From Motacilla alba alba (taxonomy: Eukaryota; Chordata; Aves; Passeriformes; Motacillidae): a stretch of DNA of 64,000 nt. The stretch is taken from assembly GCF_015832195.1 (NCBI RefSeq), contig NC_052027.1, positions 13,636,149 through 13,700,148 on the forward strand, in the 5' to 3' direction. The notes under the pieces are model-generated. The model searched no databases and was not told where the DNA came from. It saw only the letters and a program-made list of their open reading frames with translations. Shown piece after piece: positions 38,711 through 51,808 of the stretch (positions are counted from its first letter, which is position 1; the number at the start of each line of letters is the position of its first letter). The position numbers were made by a program, and so were the translations under genes.

Positions 38711-41700
38711 GGTTTTACACTCCTAACGTGCCCAACTGCTTTCAGCAAGCGCTCCAGATTTTCAAAATGAAGTCACTTCAGCTTTACTCCCCAAATGCAC
38801 GGAGAAAGGGGGCAAGTAATTCCTGCTGACAGACTAAGCTTTAGGCAGACAATTGTCAGCTGACAGGGGGGTTTTGTGACCGTGTCAGATGAATAACCAG
38901 TACCTGTGAGAGACAGATTTGGGACCGTTGACTCAAGTGAATGAAAGCAGACTTTTTATCCATTTTTCTCACGAGTTTTAATCATGCAATGCATTATATG
39001 TGCCTACATTTCTATTATCCGGGATTAAAGTATAAATAAGGAAAGAAAAGAGAATTTCTGAAAGCTAGCATACATATGCAGGCGTATGAGTTTTTTAGAA
39101 AAAGTGATTTCCAGTTCTGAAACAGACAAACTTAATCCTAAAATCTGCTAATCCGATCAAGGCATTTATACAATGAGCACTTGCTCCTTCAAATATGTCT
39201 GTTGGGAATGGAGACAAATTTCTGGTTTTAAAGGCAGCATTTGGTTCAGTTTCAATAACACACTCAGGTTCATAACTGTACCAGATCCAGGGTGTCAATA
39301 GCCACAACTTCCCTCTGTCCAAGGATTTCCCACTCAGAAGTGTTCAGCTGTTTTTCTTCATACCTGCTTCCTTCCTTTATTTTTTTAAATAACCTGCTTC
39401 AAGTAGGCAGTTTTTCATGCAAGAAGGGTGAATTTCCAGTGTGCAACAAAGTGCAAAATAGACTTCAGCTGTAGCATAACATTGCAAAGGGGAAAAAAAA
39501 AAAGCCAAAGTACACCTAGCAGAGCTCTTGGATAGAGAATGTTTATTTCTTTAAATTATCAATAATATTTGGGCAGTAGACAAATTAAAAAAAACTTTTA
39601 AAATTTCAGATTCATGTAATATTTGCATTTTTATAATGTTAAGCAGATAAATACATAGCCTCCACTACAGAACAGATACCAAAAAAATGGCAAATAAAAA
39701 GAACAAATGACTAGTTAAGCCCACAAAATGTTGGGTGATTTATCACATGAAAGTTTGCATAAATATTTTCCTGACAGTAGTTATATTAACACTACCAACA
39801 AATGAGAGCAGAATTTTTATATAGCAAACAGCATCAAATAAATGGAAGTTTTAATGCTTTAATACTTTTTAATAGTTTTTTTTTCCTTATAAAAATCAGC
39901 ATGAAGGTAAATACATTTGTTTGCTAAGGCTCAGAAAATAGCAAGTTCTGGGGTTTTTTTTTCACCTAAATTTCATTTTATTTTAATTTTTGAAGAAGAA
40001 ATAATCCGTTTTTGTTAAAACTGTACATATCAATGTTTAGGCATAAACTAATACAATCCTTTCTTTTTAAAAGAATACTGAAAAAAAAACTGGGCTCATC
40101 AACTGCTCCACACACACACCAGCACAAAACCTTACACAAAGAGAAAACTGAAGTAACAAACTTGCTGTGGAACACTGTTTAAATACAAGAGCCACCAAAA
40201 GTGAGCATTTCAGAGAATTTCAAGAAAACTCATTTCTGCCGTTCAAAATGGAAAGCATTACTTGAAATTCAAGCAGGGGGATTATGTTCTCTGCCCAGAA
40301 AACTTCTGGCTGAGGTGAAGCTGTCCAGACTGAAGATAAGCAGCTGTTATCTGCATCTGTGGGGCAAAGCAAAACACCTCAGGATGGCTGGTCCTACCAA
40401 CCCTCTGTCCTGCCCTGCAATACTACCTCCTTTCATCTCTGGAAGCAAACCATGCACTCTGATTGTCTTTTCCTTCTTTGTATCACTGAGACTTCTGTCC
40501 TACAAGAAACCAAACTCATAAACATCCATCAAGCAAGCAAGCTTTTGAATTTATTCTCCTTGCAATTTAATAAAACTAGCTGAAAAATCAATAAGTGTAG
40601 AAACAATCTCAAAACTGTAAGTGACTGAGGGTGTGTTATATTTGATACCCTAGATAAAATAAAACTCCAGTGATCACAGATCACACACACCATAATAGCA
40701 ATAAAGCAGACAGGATTATGGTAATTAAGGAGACAGATCAATAAAATATCTGTTACATTTCGGAAAGTCAGCAAGTAACAGTTCTTTGAGTTTCTGACCT
40801 AGAGAACTGCCTGATATATTTCTGTTGTTCTGGCATGATCTATCTTCAGCAAAGAGCTTTGTTGTGTGTTTAGCCTAGGGATGAATTGAAGATAAATGCT
40901 AGATTTCAGTGAGTTCATTGCAAAAAAACAATTTCAAAGAGCAAGTCAAAACTCAACAAAAAAATAATGAGCTTCAAAAAAAGAAAGCTTGGTCTTTAGG
41001 GGGAAGGTGCATTTTATTTTGCTTTTTAATTTATGGAAGAACCACCATAGTTAATTTGTGTGCATTGTTTTTGATAGATATATAAATGTGAATTTTATAA
41101 CAAAATTGAAATTCAAAAGTTTTGTCTCAAGAAATATATGAAAGCTTAAGTTCCCTGCTGACTGCTGCAGTACAGATACATGAGAAAAAGATAACACAAA
41201 TCTAAATCTCCCTGACAGGTTTTTTGTATTTGCTAGAGTAGAGCCACAACTGGCCCTGGGCTTCCTTCATTTGTGTTTGATTCATGCCTGCATCCTGGAA
41301 ATGCAATTTGAAATTCAGATGACGGCATAAACTTCAACTGGTTCAGGCAGAAAAGAACCAAACCTCCAAACAAGTTTTAAATAAAACCCCAAAACTCCAT
41401 TAGCACAGGGCAACTCTTGAGCCAAATGTTTCACCAAAGATTTGAAATTTTTTTTCTGTTATTTTATAAAACTCAAGATATTTCTTTCTATATAGGAAAT
41501 TAGATTTTTAAAAAACACTTTTTCCACTTCTAAATAATACTTGAATCTTTGGTCTTGTTGACGTACTCTACTAACACCTACATGGTACAAGGTGAGGTCA
41601 GAGTGATTCAGTGAGACTCAGGATCTGTGGTGTTTGCTGGCAGATAATACTGAGATTATCAGTGCTTAAGAATTTTGGTATTCAGTACACTAGACAAGCA

Positions 41701-41737
41701 CTGTGTGTAACTGAGCTCCTGCTCAGCACTAAAGCAT

Positions 41738-41846
41738 GAGGCCAGGCCGGGTAGGGCTTGGGGCAACCTGGGCTACTGGGAGTGGGGTTGGAACAGGATG
41801 CTGTCTAAGGTTCCTTCCAACCCAAACCATCCTGGGATTCTCTAAG
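41738..41846 (+). mobile_element. CR1 LINE 3'-end fragment, plus orientation
   Basis: The sequence follows the CR1 3' tail: GGGGTTGGAACAGGATG, then AAGGTTCCTTCCAACCCAAA and CCATCCTGGGATTCT. It is heavily 5'-truncated, with a deletion relative to the usual GTGTCCCTGCCCATGGCA section. The ending corresponds to the family's ATTCTATGATTCT repeat in decayed form. No coding part remains. Confidence 0.85.
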
Positions 41847-42288
41847 ACATGTCACAAATGTGAAACATGGGGCTTAGGGGAGATGTGGTATCAGTGTGAT
41901 ACCAATTCAAGCCCTTCAACAGCTTTTTTCGGGCAAAAAAGCAAATGTTTGTCTGTTAAGTGGCATTCTTGAAAAATAAACCATCTGTGCATCTGCTTAG
42001 GGTACACTAAAAACCTGTTTGTAGTGTTCCAGCACTGGAAGATTCCCTGGGAAGAGCATAAGAAAGCAGTTTTAACACAAACAGAATGAGCAAGTCCCTT
42101 CAGAAGTAAAACCCTCTGAGCACCATCACTTTACACAAGGTATCTCTAAAGCCATGAAATTGCCATCACAAAACACCCACCACAGCCATCTAGATAAGCA
42201 GCATTTAACAAGATTGGCAGTCTCCTGTGCTGATGAGAGAACAGTGGCTTTAGGACAGGACTCTTTATCAATAAGTGACTGGAGCCTT

Positions 42289-42327
42289 TATATTTATGAA
42301 AATAAATCTATATTTATGAAAATAAAT
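42289..42327 (+). repeat. 19-base direct duplication
   Basis: TATATTTATGAAAATAAAT occurs at 42289-42307 and again at 42309-42327 with one C between. The copies are identical, which suggests a recent slippage or duplication. It lies just before the G-poor block. Confidence 0.85.
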
Positions 42328-42349
42328 GAAAAAAATAAACTATCTAATT

Positions 42350-42770
42350 AAGAAATTACACTTAAGTTTTTTTATTTTTAACTCAATAGCCAACTACCTA
42401 TAGCCTGCAATGCAGACTTTTTTATCCAATTATACAATACTAGCCAAACCCATGAAGAAGAAAGTAAAGAAAAAAACTCGTCTCTACCCTAAAACCTCCA
42501 TCTTGTTTTATATTTATTACTATATTCTAAAATCTTAAACTCTAAGTTTTCCACCATATAATATTACACACTTCTATTCAAACTACACACTCACAGTCCC
42601 AGTTCTATCTTTCAATTTTAGAAACATTCTCCACAGCCTCAGGTCAAATGTAGTGTTCTCTTAAGGCTCAGTATATGTCAACAGAAAAAAACCAAAATTC
42701 TCAGTAACCAGCATCCAACAAGGGACTCCGTGCTGGGCTCTTCACTCCTGCAAGAAGGTTATTCTCAGCT
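42350..42770 (-). mobile_element. G-poor, strand-asymmetric block; possible LTR fragment in minus orientation
   Basis: About 400 bases of the plus strand contain very few G while C remains common, so the minus strand is C-poor and G/T/A-rich. Read on the minus strand it has an LTR-like flow, including AATAAA near 42510-42520 and a GGACTCCG-like segment near 42723 on plus. It resembles passerine endogenous retrovirus LTRs as I remember them, but family and ends are unconfirmed. No retroviral coding sequence is seen. Confidence 0.4.
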
Positions 42771-43856
42771 GTTCACAACAGAAATATTAGCATCATCCCC
42801 AAACATTTAAGTCTGACACTATTAGACAGAATGGTAGATTGAGAAATGTCCATTGAGTTGCACAGCTATTTCTATGTTTTCCATATTTAAATCAGTATAC
42901 TCATAGCCAGCTATGAATTTACTTTGCTAGAATTTACACAGATGCAGTGAAATTACACATGCATGGGTGCACACACACCATGCCAGTTGGCAATAAACTT
43001 GCCTTTCATTTGAGAGAGAACAGCTTATACAAAAAAAGAAGAAAATGGCAAAGTGGAATAGGATAAAGTTAAAAACCTTTGAGTTCAAGTATTTTAATAT
43101 CATGAATATTCTCTTAAGAAAACTAAAGCTGAAAATTAACATCCTCAAAGTAGAAACACACAAGTGCAAGGGCAACACAATTTTAGGAACTGTACTAATA
43201 ACTGTCACTTCATTATCACAATTAATTAATTACTTTCTATTCATTAATAAGCCATTTGTCCAACCAACCATGAACAGACCATAGTGGTGTGGCACAGTAC
43301 ATCTATATTTATGTTTTTAAATATGTTCTCTCCCTGCAAGTAGTCTTTTTTTCCACCAAGGCAATTTGAAGATAACATTTTCAGTATAAATATTCATTAA
43401 AAAACACACTAGTAATGATGCAACATTTCAGATGAAAAAGAAAAACCAGAAAAACAGCTTTTGAAACATTATCTTGTTCTGCTATATTTTCATACACAAG
43501 GATTTTGAATTTCCTTGCCTCAGTTATACTCCTGTATTTTAAAACCTTTCAATAGCTTGGATGATAAAGCCTATTTTTCTCTTACCAAGATATGTAGTTC
43601 CATTCTGAGAAACTTGACAGAATATAAACTTTGCCAGAGCCATTGAGTCACAAATTCCTTTGATTTTACTTAAAAAGGGTAAAAGGAGCGATCTTGCAGG
43701 GAAAAGACAAAGACCAAGAGAGCCACACCTAACATGGCACCAAAGCTGTACTGTTCCCAGGCTACACACGGCAACAAATTACTCTCTCAAAAGAAGAATG
43801 CAGGTCTTACATGAAGTGGAACAATTAATTTCACGCCTGTCAGCCCAGTCTCAATA

Positions 43857-44530
43857 GTGTGTTGATTTGAATCCGATATTTGTGGCGCATTACGGCACGC
43901 AGCGGACAGCGCTGATGCCTCCTGAGCAGACACATTGCAGTGATGACTATCATTGCAAAACAATCCATCAATAAGAGTAATTACAGTATTGATCAGAATG
44001 GCTCCTTGTTTCGTATCAGAATCAATTCTCAGGAGTTGCCAGAAACAGAAATATCTAATGGACTATTCCATCACTGCAGCAACTGAAACAGCTAATATTC
44101 TGGAAAGCTCTTAATAATTACTCATTGACTCTAAATTTCTGCTTCAGTGGTTAACTATAGCCTGCTTACTGTTGCTTGAAAGTCAGTCGTAGTGGCTGAA
44201 ATAAGATTCCAATGCAAATTTATAAAGTGCTAACATCTGCAAAAAAACTCAAAACCACCTTATATAATTTCACTGTGTTCTGTTAATCACAGAATCTAAT
44301 TATTTTTCTTATTACATTGTTTCTGGGTGAGAAACTGCATTCTGGATGCCGACAGCTTGTTTTACAGTGGCTGCTCTTACAGTACTCCACAATAGGCAGG
44401 GTGGAATTCATTATGGCTCAGATTGTAAACAATTGAAGCCATAATACCATTAATAGCATATTTTTGTGTAAATGTCACTGAATTACATATGGTCTTTTGA
44501 GGTAGCATCAGCTCTTAATGCTGCACTATA
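43857..44530. promoter_or_regulatory. Candidate conserved noncoding element / enhancer
   Basis: The sequence is unlike ordinary intron. A tight CpG cluster at 43873-43911 (CCGATA, GGCGCA, ACGG, ACGC, GCGG, GCGC) leads into a non-repetitive stretch dense in factor-like words, including ATTGCAAAAC, ACAATCCATCAATAA, GTAATTACAG and TTGATCAG. More such words follow at 44400-44480 (TTCATTATGG, CATTAATAGC). It ends where the CR1 begins at 44550. This is pattern-based inference; conservation was not tested. Confidence 0.35.
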
Positions 44531-44549
44531 AACCCTAGAAGACAGAAAA

Positions 44550-46310
44550 CCATAGAATAGTTTGGGTTGGAAAATACCTTTAATGTCATCAAGTCCAACC
44601 ATTAACCCAGTACTGTCCAAGCCACCACCAACCCACATCCCTCGGTGCCACGTCTACACATCTTTTAAATACCTCCAGGGGTGGCAGCTCTACTTTTCCC
44701 TGTGCAGCCTTCTCCCAGGGAGCTTTGCAGCCCTTTTACTGAAGAAGTTTCTCCTAATAGCCATCTAAATGTCCCATGCCACAACTTGAAGCCATTTTCT
44801 CTCATCCTGTCTCTTGTTACATGAGAGAATATAAAATAACAACCCCCACCTGGCTACACCTCCTGCCAGGTAGCTGTAGAGAGCCATAAGGTCCCCCTGA
44901 GTCTCCTTTTCTTCAGGCCAAACTCCCCCAGATCCCCTGTGAGACTCATTCTCCAGAGCCTTCACCAGACCCCTCTGCAGAGCCTTCCTTCCCTCCAGAA
45001 AATCAACATTCCCACCCATCCTGGAGTCAACTGCAGCTGACTGGGGTACCCTCAACCCCCTCATTAGATCATTGATAAATGACTGGCCCCACTACAGATG
45101 CCAGGGACCAGCACTGGTGACCAGCCCCACCAGAGGTGACTCTATTCCCCACCGCCCTCCAGGCCCAGCCACCCAGCCAGTTTTTCATCCGGCAAAGAAT
45201 ACACCCACCCTAGCCAAGAGCAGCCAGTTTGCCCAGGAGAATTCTGCAGAAATGTTGTCAAAGGCCTTCCTGAAGTCCAGAGAGACAACAACCACCATCT
45301 TTCCCTCATCCACTGAGGGGTCCCTTTGTCACAGAAGGAGATCGGGTTGGTCAAGCAGGACCTGCCTATACACTGGCCATGCTGACGGGACCTGATCCCT
45401 GGTTGTCCTGTATGAGGACACTTGAGATGATCTGCTCCATGGCATTCCCTGGCTCCAACGTGACACTGACAAGCCTGACCTTCCTGGGATGCTCTTTCAT
45501 ACCAATCTTCTTACCCATTCCTACCGCATCTGATGGGCATCACATTTGGCAACTTGCAGTCAACTGGGACCTCTTCAGTCACTGACAAATAATGGAAAGT
45601 GGCCCAATGAGTGCTGCCACCACCTCCCTCCATACCCTTGGGTGGGTCCCATAATCTGTGTGTTTCAGGGCTGTGGGAGGTTGCCGGCCATTTCCCCTTG
45701 GATTATGGGGCTTCACTCTGTTCCCCAACCCTCTTTTCCAGCTCAGGGGCCTGTGTACCTGGAGAACAATTGATCTTACTATTAAAGACGGGCAAAGAAC
45801 TGGCATTTGGTACTTCAGCCTTTCCCTTGCACTTGTTCACTATGTTTTCCCCAAGGCCAGTAAAGGATGGAGATTCTCCTTAGGCCTCCTATTTGTAGTC
45901 AACACCTTTATAGAATCATTCTTTAATTCTCTTTTATGACAGTAGCCAGATTAGGATTCAACCCACCAATTTTCTCCCTGCATAACCTCATGACAGTTTC
46001 CTGAGTTCAGTTCTCCTGAGTTCACTATCCCATTTGCCAAGGGTCATAAATCCTCTCTTGATTTTTTTTTCCCCTGCATTCCAGCCAAAGCTCTGTTCAG
46101 CCAGGACAGTCTTCCCCACCCACTCAACTTTTGGCACAGGGGGTCATCCAGCTCCTGTGCCTTTAAGAGTTCCTTCTTGAAGAATGCCCAGCCTTCCTGG
46201 ACTTCCTTGCCCTTCAGGAATGCCTTTCCAAGGGACAGCATCAACCAGTCTCCTAAAGATACCAAAGTCTGCCCTCCACAAATCTAAGGTAGCAGGTTTG
46301 CTATCTTCCA
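44550..46310 (-). mobile_element. Decayed CR1 LINE, 5'-truncated, with part of the reverse transcriptase ORF
   Basis: The plus strand starts CATAGAATAGTTTGGGTTGG, the reverse complement of a CR1 3' end, so the element runs on the minus strand with its 3' end at 44550. Minus-strand frames retain pieces of CR1 ORF2, for example NVDFLEGRKALQRGL, LENESHRG and GDLMALYSYLAGG within 44765-45064. The reverse transcriptase FADD box is replaced by AAVD in SAAVDSRMGGNVDF, and frames are broken throughout, so it is dead. A CCAG microhomology at 44965-44968 joins two parts of ORF2 that are normally a few hundred bases apart. Similarity to the recalled family sequence fades near 46310. The true 5' part is missing. 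Confidence 0.9.
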
Positions 46311-46399
46311 ATATCTTCATACATGTTCCTATTTCAATTCAGATTTGTCTGTCCTCACACCTAAACTGTCCTGCAAGGGAACTGCATGTAATTAAGACT

Positions 46400-46720
46400 A
46401 TATTAAAATACATTTGCATGCTGATATAATCTTAAATTGCCAATAAAAACATGCTTAAATTAATAAACTGGCACATTACACAGGCACTGCAAGAGACAGC
46501 ATTATACCAGTTCTAATAAAATACTTTTATGTAACACATTAGCATTATCATCAATTGGAAATCTCTAATATTTCCTCTGATGTTTGCTGAAGTAGCATTA
46601 ATTACGCTCACTTTCTTTTGGTATTCATGTACCATCAATGTAATTAATTTGGAGTTTACTGAAGTGTGAAATGTTCTGCCTGATAATAGATTTCCCAGAA
46701 TCTGATACAGCAGTCAACCT
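46400..46720. other. AT-rich unique stretch flanking the CR1
   Basis: Non-repetitive AT-rich sequence with several TAATTA-type words (GCATTAATTACGC, TGTAATTAATTTGG). It may be the other side of a conserved region split by the CR1, but nothing beyond word content supports this. Confidence 0.25.
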
Positions 46721-49700
46721 TAAACATTCCACTTTTGCTCTGGCTAAACACAGAGACTGAGTTCAGTATTACAGAATCCTCAATGGTAAACAGTCATCTG
46801 GAAGAATTTTTTAAATTTTTTTCCTGATAAAATTAGCGTAAATATTTGAGTATCTCAGATGAAAAGGTAAGCTGAAACATGAAAACAGTGTGGTTGAATT
46901 CTGACTGCAGGGTGAAATTGCTTCAATTTCGTTTTAATTGCTACGAGTATATCTTACAAATCCGTGAAGGTCTTAAAACCAGACTTAATAATATGGAACA
47001 TTTTGAAGCCAAGATGCTTAGGGCAAAAGAAAGGAAATTTTGCATTGTAAGAAAAAAGGAACAATTATTATATTAAATAACAGCTCATATTTAGTCTGTT
47101 ATTGGTAGTAATGAGGAAGCTCCAGAAGCTTATATACCACCTGTTTCACACCCTGCTGAAGACAAGAAAAAACTTCCTTTTTATCCTCCTATGTTTAGGA
47201 TCAGGCCTCATAATCCAGAGCTCTCCATGAATACCAACAGAATGAGAATATAAAATATTTTAAGTCTTCAGATAGCAAAACATTTTTCTCTATATTGTCT
47301 ATTTATACCCCCTAAGCTGTGCACTACATAATTCCATGTCACTAATGCTGCCATGGTTTTTTCCTCAAGGGGATTACATTTCCACACTAATGATATTATC
47401 AGAAAATTTATCTATGCTCATCCAAGATGCTTTAATAATTTCCTGGATTAACAGCTGCTGAAGTCTGTCAAATGCAGCATCTTAAAGCTTGAGAACTTTT
47501 GGTGCAGGAGGCACCTGACACTATGACTGGCACAGTTTTGTGAAGTTTAATCATGAAAGAACTACAACCACCACATACTACCAAACCACTTCTGATCAAT
47601 ACTGACTTCTTAACGTGCACCAACATGTTTTAACCCCCATCACAAGGATGGTGGCAGCAGCTTGTACTGTTACTGCACATTTTGCTTCCTCCAAAAAATG
47701 AAATCTTGGGAAAAGCTTCTCCAAACAGTATGCCTAAAATTTACAAAACTGAGGTAAAAAACTACTCCCAGAAACCCAGAAAGCAAAACCAGACAAAGCA
47801 GATTGCACATCTTTAGAGAACAGGTGTTTTCCTTCCTGCTCTCCATACAAACATATTTATCCTGTGCTGAGGGTTCAGAGTATAGCAGGACCAGCTACAA
47901 GCCCAGGCTCCAGATACAGGAATAAAATCAGCCTAAACTGAATTGTGTATTCTGAAAATGCAAGGAAGTTTTTGTGACAGTATGTTTTCAAAATACTATA
48001 GTAAGGAGTATTTATGAGATAACTATAAATTATATGTCACTTAGAACCTACAGGAAAACTCCCACAGAGGCAGATCTCCTCTGAACCAAATGCATATTCT
48101 GCACTCAGGGTATATATCCTTATGTCTTCCTAATTTATAATTTTAATTCATCATAATATTATCTGTTTTAGAAACCTTCCTAGAGCGAAAGCTATGCACA
48201 GCTGGTGAATGAAATGTCATAAAACCCTTGCCCTATGAAAATAGCTGACAGAGTGGAATAGCTAATAATGCCCAAGGTGCCTGTGTGCCACCATTAACAC
48301 TGAGCTTGTCCATTCTATTTCAACAAGTCATGCTTTTTAAAAAAGAATTTTAAAATGCCAGCAAGATAGTTGCTTGATGAGCCATAGGAAAAAAAAAGAA
48401 AGCACACCTCACTCCTCTGCATTGTTTCTATCACTATCATTTAAAATTACATAATAACAAACATCATTAAAATGTTGACAGTGGCATTCATTACTGATTA
48501 AGACAGAAAATGTTATTAAACAAGGAGAGATACTTTCAATAAATTGCAATTACCTGAACATTTTGCTATGATCATAAGCCACCTTCACTAAAAAGTGGTA
48601 AAATAATTCAGTTTGTTTCTATAGATTTCAAGTAACTCTTCCTGCCATGATGCTCCCAGTTAGGGCTCCCTTCAAAGGGTCAGAAATCTTTGTAGGGAGG
48701 TAATGCTCAGAGACAATTTGCTGATGCTAAAACATCCTGCTGGACTGCAGCTCAGTTTAGACTAAGGCTTGCAAGCAGGTTATAAGGCACCTATTTACAT
48801 TTTCCTACCTGAAGATTTTACCAACAGGGAGCAATCCAGCTGCTGAGCTCCTTCAAGTCTCCTGTAGCCCATCAAAGGATATGCCCTGAGAAACTGCCAC
48901 CTATGCACAGATATGCAGAATTGTAACAAATAGCCAGGAAAATAGTTAAGAATTCTTAGATATTTTGGATGGAATATTATTCCAACTGATTGTCTTGTTT
49001 CTATGCATTTCACGTTAGAGATTCAGTTTCATACTGTCACTCTGACAAAACAGAAAATGTTTAATAATTGCAATTTTCTCCTCCCACAACATTTTGTTGA
49101 TTTAACCTTTGTTTAATGACACAGTTCCTGTGGAGGCACTCACACTTACACTGACTGCTGATTTGGATTTCATGCTGACTAAACAGCAGCCTATTACACA
49201 CACAGGAAAATCCACAGCACTGCATGAATGGAGTTGGTAAAAACGGCTTCCTTGGGGCTGGAGACACACAACACAACTCTGTGTTGTAATAAACACATCA
49301 TGTTGTTTCAGCAAGACAGGATGTGTGACACATCTCTGCTCAGCCATAGCATAAGCAACTTTCAAAACTGAGAAATTTGCTGGCACTACGACTGCAAGCA
49401 CTGTGAGACACAACAGCTCTCTGACAACAAGCAGAGCAAAATTAATCTCTTGTAAAATGGGCATAAAATGCCACTTATGTGAGAACTAAGTTGTGGTAAA
49501 AGGTTAAACACTTGGCACGGCAGATGGGACGCTGCTATATCAGAGTAAAAATATCTTCCCTGGTCTTGTTTCATATGTCCAGGTACACCAGAAAGGGACA
49601 AGGAGGCAAGAGAGAGTTTAAACGGATGACCAGGTAAGATATAAAAAAACTGAATATTAAAAAACTAATATTTTAATACACACAAATGCTAAAATGCAAT

Positions 49701-51769
49701 ACCACCAGCATTTTATAGTAGAGTCACCAATAAAGTCAGCATAATGTACTGTATTTAAACAAGTGTGGGTTTTTACATAAGCATTTACCATTGCAAGCAG
49801 CTTTCTCTCCATCAGAAACACAGAGATCAAAGGCAGAGCAGCTACTCTGTGTGTCAGTAACACACAGTGCATGCACAGAAACCTACTGATAACTGCATTG
49901 GGAAAAAATCACTCTTAACCATTTGCCAGAGCTGAGGCAGCACACCTGATTAACCAAATATTGCAACCAGCATTAAGTTCTCTAGCATCAGTTCCTGCCA
50001 GTCTGATTAATGCACTTTGGCAGACTTAACATAGATTTTAATGCACTCATGTTTTTTTTAAAGTATATTTATACTAACAAGTGCAAAGAAAGTTGTGGCT
50101 TGGTATGTTTTTTAAGGATTCTTGCTTCACATACATGGGGCAAGCCTTGTTGGCAAATCTTGCTGAATGGAGGAAATATACAGATTTTACACCCTACCCT
50201 TGTGAAAAATAAGTAGAAATGTGTGCAGTAAATACAGCTGCCAGATATTGATCAGAGTTACAAGAGACTGAAGCCTATCAAAAGTTTTTATGCAGAAAAA
50301 TTATCAAGTTCTACAATATTTTATTCTGCCCTGAAATATTTTGAGCAACATCTTCTAGTTTCCTGTTTCATTTAATCCTCACAGAAACCTCCACCTTTTT
50401 AAGGCTATCACACTAATCTACAGAGGAAACACCTTTTTTCCAAACCAATAAAGAGAGAAAAAAATTACTTTTAGGTTTTTAATACAAGAATTATTATAAA
50501 ACATATATTTTTCTCTTCTTATACTGCCTGCTGGGATGTTTGTTTCTCCATCAGCCAAGTATCTAATAAAGATGATAGCCTCAATTCATACAATTTCATT
50601 AGAATTGCTGAAGTTTTGTATAAAGTTTGGTCAGACCTGCTCGTTCTATTAGTTACTCTTCCATTATTAAGGCAGTTTATATACAAGGGGGTCACAAAAT
50701 CAATTTTAAGCAGAAAGATTCAGAGAAATAACTTTAAAGTCTGCTTACATAAAAACAAATCATGATGCAAGCCCATTGTTCCACCGCTAAATGTCAAGAC
50801 AATTTCAGTTTGGAAGCTTCACCTCCTCAGTGTACCTGCAATTTCAAAGCCATTTCTACCTTTTCTGCCTAAGTTATATAATCTTTCTCTCCTGCTTACA
50901 GTGCATTTGCAGTTTCAGAATGGTCCAGCTTTCAATGCAAGCATTAACATTTCTTTAATGCAAATATAAACACAAGCAAAAGTGCAGAATTAGTGTTTTG
51001 GAATAAAGGGCAGCATACATACTTTTTTCCTCCAATTGTTCTCAAATGTCACAGCATTTTGAAAATCATTAAAAAATACAGAGTAGCAAACCCAGTGAAG
51101 GTAAAGTTGAAAACATCTGAAAGTTTACAGTAAAAGACTTATCTTTATTAATTTTCTTACCACAATCAGCACAAAAATTTTAGAATTCAGGATAGCAGTA
51201 ACATATACTCAACCATTCATAGCCTGATATTCCATATTAACAAAAATGGCTTTTTTATAAAACTTCTCCAAAGTATTTGGAATAAAACCGGTTACTCTCC
51301 AAACTCAGCCACATCATGAGGAATCTCTGCCCATCAAGACCTTGTCCTTTGCCACAATGTTCCTTTTTTCCTCCTTTTGATTAAAAGAGAGGTGCATCAG
51401 GAAGCTGCAGTTCCCTGGAACTCAGATTTCACTGGGATCTGCAGTCCTGCTTGCTCCCAAGAGGAAAATAACAGTCTCCAGTAGAAATAGCTTGTAGCCG
51501 TTAACTGCTCTGCTTTGTGTCCCTACAGCCACATGAAGTCTTTACAACTTTTACTTTGAGAGAAGCAAAAATCGTAATTCAGGATGTATATTGTGAGCAC
51601 TCATGGTAATGTCTTACACTTTTCCCTGTATGGTATTAGAATGAAAAAATAATCAGCAGATTATAAAAAAATTTAAGACAATTGTCAATGTTCATTTTTA
51701 AGGCATGAGAATTATCTGAAAAAATTCAAGACTTTAGGGCTGAAATACCTTGTCCTAAAACTGCTGTTA

Positions 51770-51808
51770 AAAAAAAAAAAAAAAACACCAACAAAACAAA
51801 CAAAAAAC
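51770..51808 (+). repeat. A16 followed by A/C-rich tail
   Basis: Sixteen A then CACCAACAAAACAAACAAAAAACC; the same style as the tracts near 14.7 and 21.2 kb. Confidence 0.75.

Noticed and set aside
38122..38770. Protein genes from the 97-155 codon frames in the GC-rich block
   Set aside because: Frames overlap on both strands, lack known domains and are expected where stop codons are rare.
49102..49464. 120-codon minus-strand frame with cysteine- and valine-rich sequence
   Set aside because: No recognised domain or splice context; overlaps other frames of similar length on the same strand.
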